Shown: piece after piece, positions 1 through 7,488 of the stretch
Layout of the letters: the number at the start of each line of letters is the position of its first letter
Position numbering within the stretch: the stretch's first letter is position 1
Assembly (NCBI GenBank): GCA_902783435.1
Contig: CACZQV010000076.1
Span: 1-10,352, forward strand
DNA: 10,352 nt
From: an uncultured Erysipelotrichaceae bacterium
GTDB lineage: Bacteria > Bacillota_I > Bacilli_A > RF39 > UBA660
Direction of reading: 5' to 3'
Notes under the pieces: model-generated
The model's database searches: none
Seen by the model: only the letters and a program-made list of their open reading frames with translations
Told to the model about the DNA's origin: nothing
Position numbers and translations under genes: made by a program

Positions 1-85
1 AAGCATCTATAACAGTATCTACATACTTCCAAACCTTAGCCTCTCTTCCATAAATATCATGACAACCTTTTTGTCTTTGTATCAT
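1..85 (-). CDS. hisS: Histidyl-tRNA synthetase, N-terminal fragment (runs off the left edge)
   Basis: Only the first 28 codons are inside the window. The peptide starts MIQRQKGCHDIYGREAKVWK, which fits the start of class II histidyl-tRNA synthetases, where a KGTxDI motif is followed by a short helix ending in W-x-Y-V; here the motif reads KGCHDI and the helix end WKYV. The family charges tRNA-His with histidine in the cytoplasm as a homodimer. The ATG at 83-85 is preceded by a full AGGAGG (93-98) with a 7-nt gap, so the start is secure. A T-box leader lies directly upstream, as expected for an aminoacyl-tRNA synthetase gene in Firmicutes. The paralogue HisZ is the main alternative but usually has a different N-terminal motif. 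The Thr-to-Cys change in KGCHDI is a small oddity. aspS is the commonest next gene in Firmicutes but is not visible here. Confidence 0.85.
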   Translation of the reverse strand, partial: MIQRQKGCHDIYGREAKVWKYVDTVIDA

Positions 86-99
86 ACTATTACCTCCTA

Positions 100-288
100 A
101 AAATAAAAAGGTAGCACTCCAAAGGACGATTATTAATCGTGGTGCCACCTTATTTTCTTCTTCAATAACTTATAACGTAGTTACACGCTTCCATTTATTA
201 GGATGTCTTCATCTTATAATTATTAAGTATTTACACCAACCATACTCTCTCTAAAAATATTATAAAATTACTCTTTCCCAAGAAGTTA
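100..288 (-). ncRNA. T-box riboswitch leader of hisS
   Basis: All main T-box parts can be read on the minus strand. Stem I: lower helices CUUC/GAAG (285-282 with 191-188) and UUGGG/CCUAA (281-277 with 202-198); a specifier loop with AGUA on the 5' side (272-269) and GAA on the 3' side (210-208), as in the loop E motif; an upper helix (267-259 with 220-212); and a distal hairpin with GUAU/AUAC closing the conserved GGUUGGUGUAA loop (241-231). The specifier region is GACAU (207-203). The T-box sequence AAUAAGGUGGCACCACG is at 154-138, with bulge UGGC. It overlaps the 5' arm of a terminator (151-142 pairing with 117-108), followed by a U-rich run. Uncharged tRNA bound at the specifier and the bulge would favour the antiterminator and let hisS be transcribed. 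The exact 5' end is inferred from the promoter. Confidence 0.93.
101..151 (-). terminator. Conditional terminator of the T-box leader
   Basis: On the minus strand AAGGUGGCAC (151-142) pairs over 10 bp, with one G-U pair, with GUGCUACCUU (117-108), followed by UUUAUUUUU. The inner segment holds a small ACGAU/AUCGU hairpin. The 5' arm is part of the conserved T-box sequence, so terminator and antiterminator exclude each other. The hisS Shine-Dalgarno begins a few bases after the U tract. Confidence 0.9.
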
Positions 289-293
289 TCTAT

Positions 294-322
294 ATTATAA
301 AACAAAATATAAAAATAAACAA
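294..322 (-). promoter_or_regulatory. Promoter of the T-box/hisS transcript
   Basis: A perfect TATAAT (-10) lies at 299-294 on the minus strand, 17 nt after a weak TTGTTT (-35) at 322-317. Transcription would start near 288-286, exactly where Stem I of the T-box begins, which supports the call. The -35 element touches the stop codon of the upstream peptidase gene (323-325), leaving no separate intergenic space. The A/T-only inverted repeat 311-318/323-330 overlaps it and is at best a weak terminator for the peptidase gene. Confidence 0.75.
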
Positions 323-1474
323 TTATTTTTTTAATAAATTAATTTCTTGTCTATGTAATTTTTTATATCTATTAGGACCAAAATTTAATTTTTCAAAAAT
401 CTCAGAATCAAACATACTACTTCTAATTTTAAATATTTCATCTATTAAATCATTATCAAATCCATAATTATCTATTTGTATTTTTAAAAACATAGACATA
501 ATATCACCATATGCATATCTATAATCTTCTGTAATATCAAAATAAGTACAATTATGTATAAATTTTTTTATATTATCTTCTATAGAAAAGTTATTTCCAA
601 CTAATTCATATAACTTTTCTTTACTAAGAAATTGATACGAATTAGATAATAAATATCCATCATCTAATAAAGATAATATATAAGCCCCTAGCATATAATC
701 ACAATTAGTTTCTTCCATTTCAAGTAATTTATCTTTTGCTTCATCAATTAAAATATTATTTTTTATTAAATATTGTAAAAACAATCTTTCAAATAACTTA
801 GAAAATACTTCCGAATAAAAAGATTGATAAAAAAATCTATTAAATAATTCTATAGGTTCATCAAATCTACTAAAATCATAAGCATGTCCAAATTCATGAG
901 CTAAAACATACATAGAATTAATATCATATTTAGGATCTCCTACAAATATATTAATTTCCTTACTAATTGGATTAACCTCAGTTTGACCAAGTATTCCCAT
1001 ATTTTCATCTGTATCACAAGCATATATTCTACCTTCTTTATAAAACTTATCAAACATTTCATCTTGTCCAATACTTTTCATAAAATCATAAAAAATTGAA
1101 TAATACTCATCAATAGATAAAATACTAGTCTTACATATTTCATCCCTATCTATACATTTAATATTTGATTTCATTCCATTTAAAACTTTCTTTAAATAAT
1201 CTCTATGAAAATCTTTTTGTAATACATAATTCTCTAACATTTTGATTTCATATATATCTATCTTTTTCATAAATTTTTGATAATTTTTACGACTACCAAA
1301 AATAGTCTTTTTAGATATATAAACATCATCTTCTTGTACTGAAGCTATATCTACATATAAATTACCAATATAATTAGCTAAAGCCATTTTCTCTTCACTA
1401 TTCTTAGCAGATTTTAATTGATTATAACTCCTAGTAACTTCATTAAATAGTTTTTTAGTATCTGTTTTAAACAT
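323..1474 (-). CDS. Short M3-like (oligoendopeptidase F-related) zinc metallopeptidase
   Basis: The 383-residue protein carries a gluzincin zinc site: VLAHEFGHAYDF with HEFGH at residues 193-197, then SEVFSKLFE with Glu222. The 29-residue step from the first His to this Glu is the spacing of family M3 (thimet oligopeptidase, PepF), and the helix resembles the PepF segment EVASxFNE. A later YRYAYGDIMSMF stretch (residues 319-329) resembles the substrate-side tyrosine region of PepF. His193, Glu194, His197 and Glu222 are all present, so an active enzyme is plausible. It is much shorter than PepF (about 600 residues), with a reduced N-terminal half. There is no signal peptide or membrane segment, so it is likely cytosolic and may cleave peptides. 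The ATG at 1472-1474 follows a GGGGGA ribosome site with a 6-nt gap. It appears to be its own transcription unit. Substrate is unknown; the family is well supported, the subfamily is not. Confidence 0.8.
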   Translation of the reverse strand: MFKTDTKKLFNEVTRSYNQLKSAKNSEEKMALANYIGNLYVDIASVQEDDVYISKKTIFGSRKNYQKFMKKIDIYEIKMLENYVLQKDFHRDYLKKVLNGMKSNIKCIDRDEICKTSILSIDEYYSIFYDFMKSIGQDEMFDKFYKEGRIYACDTDENMGILGQTEVNPISKEINIFVGDPKYDINSMYVLAHEFGHAYDFSRFDEPIELFNRFFYQSFYSEVFSKLFERLFLQYLIKNNILIDEAKDKLLEMEETNCDYMLGAYILSLLDDGYLLSNSYQFLSKEKLYELVGNNFSIEDNIKKFIHNCTYFDITEDYRYAYGDIMSMFLKIQIDNYGFDNDLIDEIFKIRSSMFDSEIFEKLNFGPNRYKKLHRQEINLLKK

Positions 1475-1490
1475 ATGAAATCCCCCATTA

Positions 1491-1517
1491 AAAATACAAT
1501 AACATAAAAATTGTCAA
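1491..1517 (-). promoter_or_regulatory. Probable promoter of the M3-like peptidase gene
   Basis: On the minus strand a consensus TTGACA (-35) at 1517-1512 lies 15 nt before TATTTT (-10, 4 of 6 matches) at 1496-1491. The spacer is short of the usual 17 nt, so the exact -10 is uncertain. The -35 starts right after the T tract of the operon terminator. The predicted leader would be only about 10-15 nt. Confidence 0.5.
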
Positions 1518-1544
1518 AATAAAAGAGACTAAATAGTCTCTTTT
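1514..1544 (-). terminator. Rho-independent terminator of the comN-secDF-rel-dtd operon
   Basis: AAAAGAGACTA (1521-1531) and TAGTCTCTTTT (1534-1544) are perfect inverse complements. Read on the minus strand they form an 11-bp arm pair with a minimal loop (in practice 10 bp with 4 nt), followed by ATTTT. The stop codon of the AI-2E gene (1529-1531) is inside the stem. The symmetry could give some termination on the plus strand too, but no plus-strand gene is seen. Confidence 0.88.
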
Positions 1545-2584
1545 ACTATATCCATACCTTTTTTCAAATCTTTTTTAAAGAAATGATATGTAGTTCTAAT
1601 TAATAAATAAATTGGTAAAGCTATAATAATTCCAGGTATACCAGCTAAAGTACCACCTACTGAAACAGCCATAATAGTTATTAATGGATTAACATTATTA
1701 GTTTTACCATATACTTTAGGTGATATTAAATATCCATCAAGTTGAGGGAATATCAAACAAATAATAGTAGTTGCGATAACTAAAGGTAGTGATACAACAC
1801 TAGCTAATATAATCGCAATAATATTTGTAATTAAACCACCAAAGTATGGAATAACTGTAGTAATACAAGCAAGTATACCAAGTATTAGCCAGTTAGGATG
1901 ACCAACTATAAAGAATAAGAAACTATATTCAAATAATTGAATAACCATAAATATTTCTAATCCCTTTAAATAATTAGTAATTTCAACATCCATACATTTA
2001 ACATATTCAAAACTTCTTTTACTATTAGATTTTAATAAATCTTTAAAAGATTTTCTAATCTTATCCATATCTACTAAGAAATATACAAATCCTACAAATC
2101 CTACTATAAACTTACCAATAAAATCAAATGATTTACTTAATACATTCATAGTAGTAGAACCAGTAACAGATCCTATTTCTTTTAAAGTACCAGTTAAATA
2201 ATCAGTAATTTTAATTTCAAAACTACCTACATTGATATTAAATTTATCACTAAAATTATTTAATACTTCTATTATCATTTTAATAAGTAAAGATAACTGA
2301 TCATATAAAAGTGGTAATGTAATAGCTATTATTCCAAATACTATTAACACACTACCTAGTATAACTATTATTACTGCCATACCTCTAGGTAATTTTTTAT
2401 CTAAAAATCTAACTAAAGGAGTAAGTGCATACGCAAATGCAAAACCTACAATAAATGGCGCAAGTACTGATACTATTTTAGTAAATATTCCCCACCATAA
2501 TCCTATATTAGTAATTCCTATATATAAAAGTAACATCAATGCTGCCAAATTAATTATTCTATAATTTAATTTATTATTTAACAT
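1529..2584 (-). CDS. AI-2E family transporter (PF01594-type integral membrane protein)
   Basis: The 351-residue protein is strongly hydrophobic, with membrane segments near residues 13-30, 34-57, 70-94, 153-172, 212-228, 231-275 and 300-332. Between the third and fourth lies a hydrophilic region (about 95-150). Family hallmarks in the C-terminal half are IPYFGG (245-250), the cytoplasmic-loop motif SPKVYGKTNNVNPL (288-301), and GGTLAGIPGIIIALP (310-324). Members of this family have been linked to autoinducer-2 export or to sodium/proton antiport; the substrate cannot be read from sequence. Length fits the family (about 340-370). The ATG lies 4 nt after the dtd stop, and the dtd TGA is part of its AGAGGTGA ribosome site, so translation is probably coupled. 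It is the last gene of the operon, and its TAG stop is inside the terminator stem. Confidence 0.9.
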   Translation of the reverse strand: MLNNKLNYRIINLAALMLLLYIGITNIGLWWGIFTKIVSVLAPFIVGFAFAYALTPLVRFLDKKLPRGMAVIIVILGSVLIVFGIIAITLPLLYDQLSLLIKMIIEVLNNFSDKFNINVGSFEIKITDYLTGTLKEIGSVTGSTTMNVLSKSFDFIGKFIVGFVGFVYFLVDMDKIRKSFKDLLKSNSKRSFEYVKCMDVEITNYLKGLEIFMVIQLFEYSFLFFIVGHPNWLILGILACITTVIPYFGGLITNIIAIILASVVSLPLVIATTIICLIFPQLDGYLISPKVYGKTNNVNPLITIMAVSVGGTLAGIPGIIIALPIYLLIRTTYHFFKKDLKKGMDIVKETI

Positions 2585-2588
2585 AATA

Positions 2589-3023
2589 TCACCTCTCTAA
2601 AAGTATTGTAACTGGACCATTATTAGTAATAGATACTTTCATATCTGCACCAAATTGACCAGTAGATACATTAACAAACTCACTTAATTCTTTATTAAAT
2701 AAATCATATAACTTAGTCGCTTCTTCACCACCTAGTGCTTTTATATAACTAGGTCTATTTCCTTTAGAAGTATCTGCATATAAAGTAAATTGAGAAATAG
2801 ATAAAACACTTCCACCTACATCCAATATACTTTTATTCATAACTCCATCTTCATCATCAAATATACGAAGATTAACTACTTTTCTAACTAAATACTTAAT
2901 AGTATCAATATTATCTCCTTCAGTAAAACCTACTAATAATACTAAACCATTAGTTATACTCCCAATAGTTTTATTATCTACTTCTACTTTAGAATCTAAA
3001 CTTCTTTGAACTAATACTCTCAT
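2589..3023 (-). CDS. dtd: D-aminoacyl-tRNA deacylase
   Basis: The 144-residue protein matches DTD in length and motifs. It starts MRVLVQRS and contains SQFTLYAD (residues 77-84), holding the SQFTL active-site motif, the GQFGADM turn (122-128), and NNGPVT (134-139), the cross-subunit Gly-cisPro motif, where NDGPVT is more usual. The family works as a homodimer in the cytoplasm and hydrolyses D-amino acids, and glycine mischarged on tRNA-Ala, from tRNA. Its ATG overlaps the Rel stop codon as ATGA (3020-3023), and its AGAGAGGG ribosome site is inside the end of rel, so its translation is likely coupled to rel. The rel-dtd pair is widely conserved in Firmicutes, which supports the call. No oddities beyond the Asn in place of Asp. 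Confidence 0.96.
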   Translation of the reverse strand: MRVLVQRSLDSKVEVDNKTIGSITNGLVLLVGFTEGDNIDTIKYLVRKVVNLRIFDDEDGVMNKSILDVGGSVLSISQFTLYADTSKGNRPSYIKALGGEEATKLYDLFNKELSEFVNVSTGQFGADMKVSITNNGPVTILLER

Positions 3024-5188
3024 CGAATAGCCCTCTCTACTTTTTCAATATATTTTGCCTTACTTAAATTAAGAATTAAATGATTTAATTGATCAATTCC
3101 TGATACATAACAACTTAACTCATAAATTGATTTTTCACCCTTACTCATAGTATTTAAACTATCTACACTAATATTAGCCATAGATACACTTTGAATAATA
3201 TCCAACATATGATTCTTATCATCATTAGTATGAATTAACATATAAGTTAAATATCTCTTATTAACATTTTCATTCCATTTAACTTCTAATGTCCTATCTT
3301 CTAACATATCTAAGTTATGACAATTAATTCTATGTACAGTAATACCATTACCCTTAGTAATATAACCAACTATTTCATCTCCATACACTGGATTACAACA
3401 ATTAGCTAAATTAACTTTAACTTTATCTATGCCACTAACAATAATATCTGCATCAATACTCTTATTACTAATTTTAACCATTTTAGGTGCAGGTACTTCT
3501 TCATACTTATCTATTATATTAACAACACTACCAGTATTATTCTTACCATTACCTATACTTAAATATACTTCATCTAAATCTTCTAATTTTAAAGTATCAC
3601 ATATCTTTTTAATATTTTCATCTACCATAAATTCAGAAAATACTATTTTTCTCTTACGTAATTCTTTTTCTAATGAATACTTACCACGTTCAATATAAAC
3701 ATCTCTTTCACTTCTAGTAAAGAATGCTTTAATCTTATTACGAACTGCAGTAGACTTAACCATATTAATCCACTCTTTAGATGGAGTAGAACTCTTATTA
3801 GTATTAATCTTAACTATATCATTATTTTTAAGTTCATAGTTTAGAGGAACAATATTATTATTAACAATAGCTCCTACTGTAGTTTCTCCAACACGAGTAT
3901 GTATTTTATATGCAAAATCTATTGGAGTTGCCCCTTTAGGTAATTCTATTACATCTCCTTTAGGAGTAAAACAATAAATATTATTATTTAATACTTCATC
4001 TTTAACACTATTAACAAAATCTTCACTACTCATCTTATCATTTCTAAGTTCAATAATAGATTTAAAGAATTGTAGTTTTTGTTCTGTTGTAGATTGAAGA
4101 TTTGCAGTCTTTTTACTACCTCCACTTTCTTTATAAGCCCAGTGAGAAGCAATACCATTTTCCGCAACTTCATCCATATCATAAGTACGTATTTGTATTT
4201 CAAATAAATATCCATCTATTCCAAATACAGTAGTATGAAGTGATTGATACATATTTGGTTTAGGCATAGCTATATAATCTTTAAATCTCTTAGGTAAAGG
4301 TCTAAACTTAGAATGAATTAATCCAAGTGCTAGGTAACACTCTTGTTCAGTATTAACTAATATTCTAAGTGCAAGTAAATCATAAATATCACTAAACTTC
4401 TTACCTTTATCAAGTTTATTATAAATACTATAAATACTTTTAGCTCTACCCTTCATTTCATGTGGTATATGATACTCATTAAGCAAATCTTCTACTTCCT
4501 TTTCCATATCATATACAGTTTTATCTCTTTCTAACTTAGTTTTATTAAGTTTCTCAGCTATATCATAAAATACATCTGGTTTTAAATAACGAAGTGATAA
4601 ATCTTCTAACTCACTTTTAATCTTATGAATACCTAAATGATGTGCAATAGGAGCAAGTATTTCAAGTGCTTCACGAGCTTTAACTTTCTGTCTATCAGGA
4701 GGTATAGCCCATAAAGTTCTCATATTATGAAGTCTATCAGCTAACTTTACAATTATAACTCTAACATCTTCACTCATACCTACAATTATCTTTTTATAAT
4801 AATCTACTAAATATTCATTTTCAGTAGAAAAATTAATTTTAGATAACTTAGTAACACCTTGTACTAATTTAGTAATTGTCTTACCAAACTTCTCTTCCAT
4901 CTCTTCTGGAGTACAATCACAATCTTCTAATACATCATGCATTAACCCCGCAGATATAGTTTCATAATCTGCATATATTGATATAAGAATTAAGGCTACA
5001 TTCATCGGATGATAAATGTAGGCCTCCCCACTCTTTCTAAATTGGCCCTCATGTTTCAACTTAGCAAAATCATAGGCCTCTTGTATAACTTTAATTTGTT
5101 CTTCATCTTCAATATATGCTTGAGCCTTTTCAATTATCTCTTCAATTGAAACTTTTGTATTTTCTTCACTCTTAGACAAAGAACTCAT
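3020..5188 (-). CDS. rel: Bifunctional (p)ppGpp synthetase/hydrolase Rel
   Basis: The 722-residue protein has the full long-RSH layout. The hydrolase HD domain (about 40-200) has RKSGEAYIYHP, HDVLED (84-89) and KLADRLHNMRT (148-158). The synthetase domain (about 235-350) has GRAKSIYSIYNKL, RFKDYIAMPKPNMYQSLHTT (301-320) and EIQIRTYDMDEVAENGIASH (330-349). RFKD is the basic RxKD version found in bifunctional Rel rather than the acidic one of RelA. TGS (about 402-464), a zinc-finger-type region with NCCNP (596-600) and HRINCH (619-624), and a C-terminal ACT/RRM domain (about 645-722) follow. It makes pppGpp from ATP and GTP/GDP on stalled ribosomes and degrades it when starvation ends. Both active sites look intact. 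The ATG starts 10 nt after secDF, with GAGGGG very close to it, an unusually tight ribosome site. Length is near B. subtilis RelA (734). Confidence 0.97.
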   Translation of the reverse strand: MSSLSKSEENTKVSIEEIIEKAQAYIEDEEQIKVIQEAYDFAKLKHEGQFRKSGEAYIYHPMNVALILISIYADYETISAGLMHDVLEDCDCTPEEMEEKFGKTITKLVQGVTKLSKINFSTENEYLVDYYKKIIVGMSEDVRVIIVKLADRLHNMRTLWAIPPDRQKVKAREALEILAPIAHHLGIHKIKSELEDLSLRYLKPDVFYDIAEKLNKTKLERDKTVYDMEKEVEDLLNEYHIPHEMKGRAKSIYSIYNKLDKGKKFSDIYDLLALRILVNTEQECYLALGLIHSKFRPLPKRFKDYIAMPKPNMYQSLHTTVFGIDGYLFEIQIRTYDMDEVAENGIASHWAYKESGGSKKTANLQSTTEQKLQFFKSIIELRNDKMSSEDFVNSVKDEVLNNNIYCFTPKGDVIELPKGATPIDFAYKIHTRVGETTVGAIVNNNIVPLNYELKNNDIVKINTNKSSTPSKEWINMVKSTAVRNKIKAFFTRSERDVYIERGKYSLEKELRKRKIVFSEFMVDENIKKICDTLKLEDLDEVYLSIGNGKNNTGSVVNIIDKYEEVPAPKMVKISNKSIDADIIVSGIDKVKVNLANCCNPVYGDEIVGYITKGNGITVHRINCHNLDMLEDRTLEVKWNENVNKRYLTYMLIHTNDDKNHMLDIIQSVSMANISVDSLNTMSKGEKSIYELSCYVSGIDQLNHLILNLSKAKYIEKVERAIR

Positions 5189-5198
5189 CTCCCCTCAA

Positions 5199-7475
5199 TT
5201 AACAATTTATTCCTTTTATACTCTTCTCTTCTAAATCGTCTTTATAAACTTTCTTTTCTTTTTCTTTTCCTAAACTTTTCTTTTCTAATAACATAAATAC
5301 CATAGTTGCAATAAATATAGATGAATATGTACCAGCAATAAGACCAAATAACATAGCCATATTAAAAGTAAATATACCACTAGATCCTAAAACTAATAAT
5401 ATAACTACAGGAAGTAATGTAGTAATAGTAGTATAAATAGTTCTAGTAAATGTTTCTCCTATACTACGATTACATATTTCTTCAAATTTTTCTCTAGTCA
5501 TCTTCTTATCATAATTTCTTAAATTTTCACGAATCCTATCGAAAGATACAATTGTATCATTTATAGAATAACCTATGATTGCAAGTACTGCTGCTATAAA
5601 CATTGAACTAACTTCAAAACGGAATATAGCGAATAAACTAAACATAATAGCAACATCGTGAACTAAAGCAATAACTCCACCTGCAGCATAAGTCCATTTA
5701 AATCTAATTGATACATAAACAATAATACCAACTAAAGCAATTAATACTGCAAGTATTGCATTTTTAACTAATTCTTTTTGAACTATATTAGAAACAACAC
5801 CAACATTTACTTTAGCTTCATATTTTTCTTCAAAATAAGTATTAACTTCTTTTACTTTTTCACCATTAAGTGTCTTATCAATTCTAACACTTATCTCATC
5901 ATCATTCTTATTAACTAAATTAGTCTTTAAATCTAATTCTTTTAAATCTTCTTTAATACCTTTAACAGTCATCTTCTTATCACTAACAATAGTAATAGCT
6001 GTACCTGATTTATAATCAATACCTAAATTTAATCCCTTAGTACCAATAAGTACTCCACCTACTATAATTATTAATAATGAAATACAAACTGCAATTTTCT
6101 TATATTTAAAGAAATTAATTTTAGTAAATCTATTAGTTTTAACTTCTTCATTTTTTGAAACATCAGGAATATCTTCTTTATCTACATTAATAAATAACTT
6201 AGTTTTATCATTAAAATATTCACTCTTAACAAATACTTTTAATAAGAATCTAGTTAAAAATACCATAGTAAACATAGTTACAAGTACAGTAATAATTAAC
6301 ATAGTAGCAAATCCCTTAATACTAGATTCACCAAAAACAAACATTATAATTGCAACTATAATAGTTGTAATATTAGAATCTATAATTGCACTAAAACTTG
6401 ATTTAGATCCTTCTCTAAATGCAGTAGGTAAACTCTTACCCTTAAGTAATTCTTCTTTTATTCTTGAGAATGTAATAACATTAGAATCAACTGCCATACC
6501 TATACCAAGTACTAATGCAGCAATTCCTGGTAATGTTAAAACTCCTCCTACTAACCAAAATACTCCAAATACTAAGAATGTATAAATCATCATACTAACT
6601 GATGAAATAAATCCACTAAAATGATAAACAATCATTAAAATTAACATAATAGCAGCTATTGCTATAATACCAGCTATTAAAGTAGTTGATAAAGTTTTTT
6701 CTCCAAAACTAGCTCCTACTGTATTAGATGATATTTCAGTTAATTTACTTGGAAGTGATCCACTATTAATTAAATCAACTAAGTTACTAACTTCTTCTTG
6801 TGTAAAACTACCTTGAATAATAACATCACTAGCAAATCCTTGACTTACTGTAGCTGCACTCAAACATCTAGAACCATGAGTACCACATTTACCTTTTTCT
6901 TTATTATAACTATCAGTTAAATCATTATAATCTAACCAAATAACTATCATATTATTATCTTGTCCACTAATCTTAGAAGTAACTTCATAAAATTTATCTT
7001 TATCTTTTACAGATAATGATACTGCTGGATTACCTGCAGAATCTTGACCAATTCTAGCACGTCCTGCTTGTAATACATCACTTGTCATAAGTAAATTATC
7101 TTCTGTATCTCTAAAAGATAAAGTAGCTACTGTAGAAAGTTGTGAACGAGCTTCTTCTGGATTCTTAACACCTGCAAGTTTAACACGAATCCTGTCATTA
7201 CCCTCAACAATAATTTCAGGTTCACTTACTCCTAAACTATCAATTCTTTTACTTAAAGTTTTATAAGTAGCAGTTAATTTTTCCTTATTCATTTTAGAAC
7301 CATCGATAGATTCAGCTTTATATAAAATTTCAAATCCACCTTGTAAATCTAAACCGAATTTTAAACCTTTAAATAAAGGTACAAATAAAAATCCAATTAT
7401 AGTAACTAACATAATTAATATAACAGATTTAAACACAACCCTTTTCTTATTCATAGTCTTATTACTTTTTGCCAT
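5199..7475 (-). CDS. secDF: Protein translocase subunit SecDF (SecD-SecF fusion)
   Basis: Read from the ATG at 7473-7475 the protein has 758 residues, close to B. subtilis SecDF (737). The SecD half has membrane segment 1 (about 17-35), GLDLQGG (41-47), a large extracytoplasmic domain to about 260, and membrane segments 2-6, with the proton-path Asp in GMAVDSNVITFSRIKEE (Asp330). The SecF half starts with a membrane segment at about 460-478 and GLNLGIDYKSG (481-491), then an outer domain and five more segments, with GYSINDTIVSFDRIREN (Asp640). SecDF uses the proton-motive force to pull preproteins out of the SecYEG channel. The outer domain has a CGTHGSRC insert (Cys197 and Cys204). A GTG nine bases upstream is in frame but lies inside the ribosome site AGAGGTGA, so the ATG is preferred. 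It starts 11 nt after the comN-like gene, whose TAG overlaps that site. Confidence 0.97.
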   Translation of the reverse strand: MAKSNKTMNKKRVVFKSVILIMLVTIIGFLFVPLFKGLKFGLDLQGGFEILYKAESIDGSKMNKEKLTATYKTLSKRIDSLGVSEPEIIVEGNDRIRVKLAGVKNPEEARSQLSTVATLSFRDTEDNLLMTSDVLQAGRARIGQDSAGNPAVSLSVKDKDKFYEVTSKISGQDNNMIVIWLDYNDLTDSYNKEKGKCGTHGSRCLSAATVSQGFASDVIIQGSFTQEEVSNLVDLINSGSLPSKLTEISSNTVGASFGEKTLSTTLIAGIIAIAAIMLILMIVYHFSGFISSVSMMIYTFLVFGVFWLVGGVLTLPGIAALVLGIGMAVDSNVITFSRIKEELLKGKSLPTAFREGSKSSFSAIIDSNITTIIVAIIMFVFGESSIKGFATMLIITVLVTMFTMVFLTRFLLKVFVKSEYFNDKTKLFINVDKEDIPDVSKNEEVKTNRFTKINFFKYKKIAVCISLLIIIVGGVLIGTKGLNLGIDYKSGTAITIVSDKKMTVKGIKEDLKELDLKTNLVNKNDDEISVRIDKTLNGEKVKEVNTYFEEKYEAKVNVGVVSNIVQKELVKNAILAVLIALVGIIVYVSIRFKWTYAAGGVIALVHDVAIMFSLFAIFRFEVSSMFIAAVLAIIGYSINDTIVSFDRIRENLRNYDKKMTREKFEEICNRSIGETFTRTIYTTITTLLPVVILLVLGSSGIFTFNMAMLFGLIAGTYSSIFIATMVFMLLEKKSLGKEKEKKVYKDDLEEKSIKGINC

Positions 7476-7480
7476 TACTT

Positions 7481-7488
7481 TCACCTCT
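7481..7488 (-). promoter_or_regulatory. Ribosome binding site that fixes the secDF start
   Basis: AGAGGTGA on the minus strand, 5 nt before the ATG at 7473-7475. An in-frame GTG is part of this site and would be too close to be its own start, so the longer reading from 7484 is unlikely. The upstream TAG stop (7487-7489) overlaps the site. Confidence 0.8.

Noticed and set aside
311..330. Inverted repeat after the M3-like gene as a true terminator
   Set aside because: The 8-bp stem has only A-T pairs and overlaps the -35 of the next promoter; kept only as a possible weak signal.
3429..3698. 89-residue open frame on the plus strand inside rel
   Set aside because: It is antisense to the conserved TGS-to-zinc-finger part of rel, has no ribosome site or family likeness, and all the surrounding genes are on the minus strand.
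4030..4215. 61-residue open frame on the minus strand inside rel
   Set aside because: It is in another frame of the well-conserved Rel coding region and shows no motif of its own.
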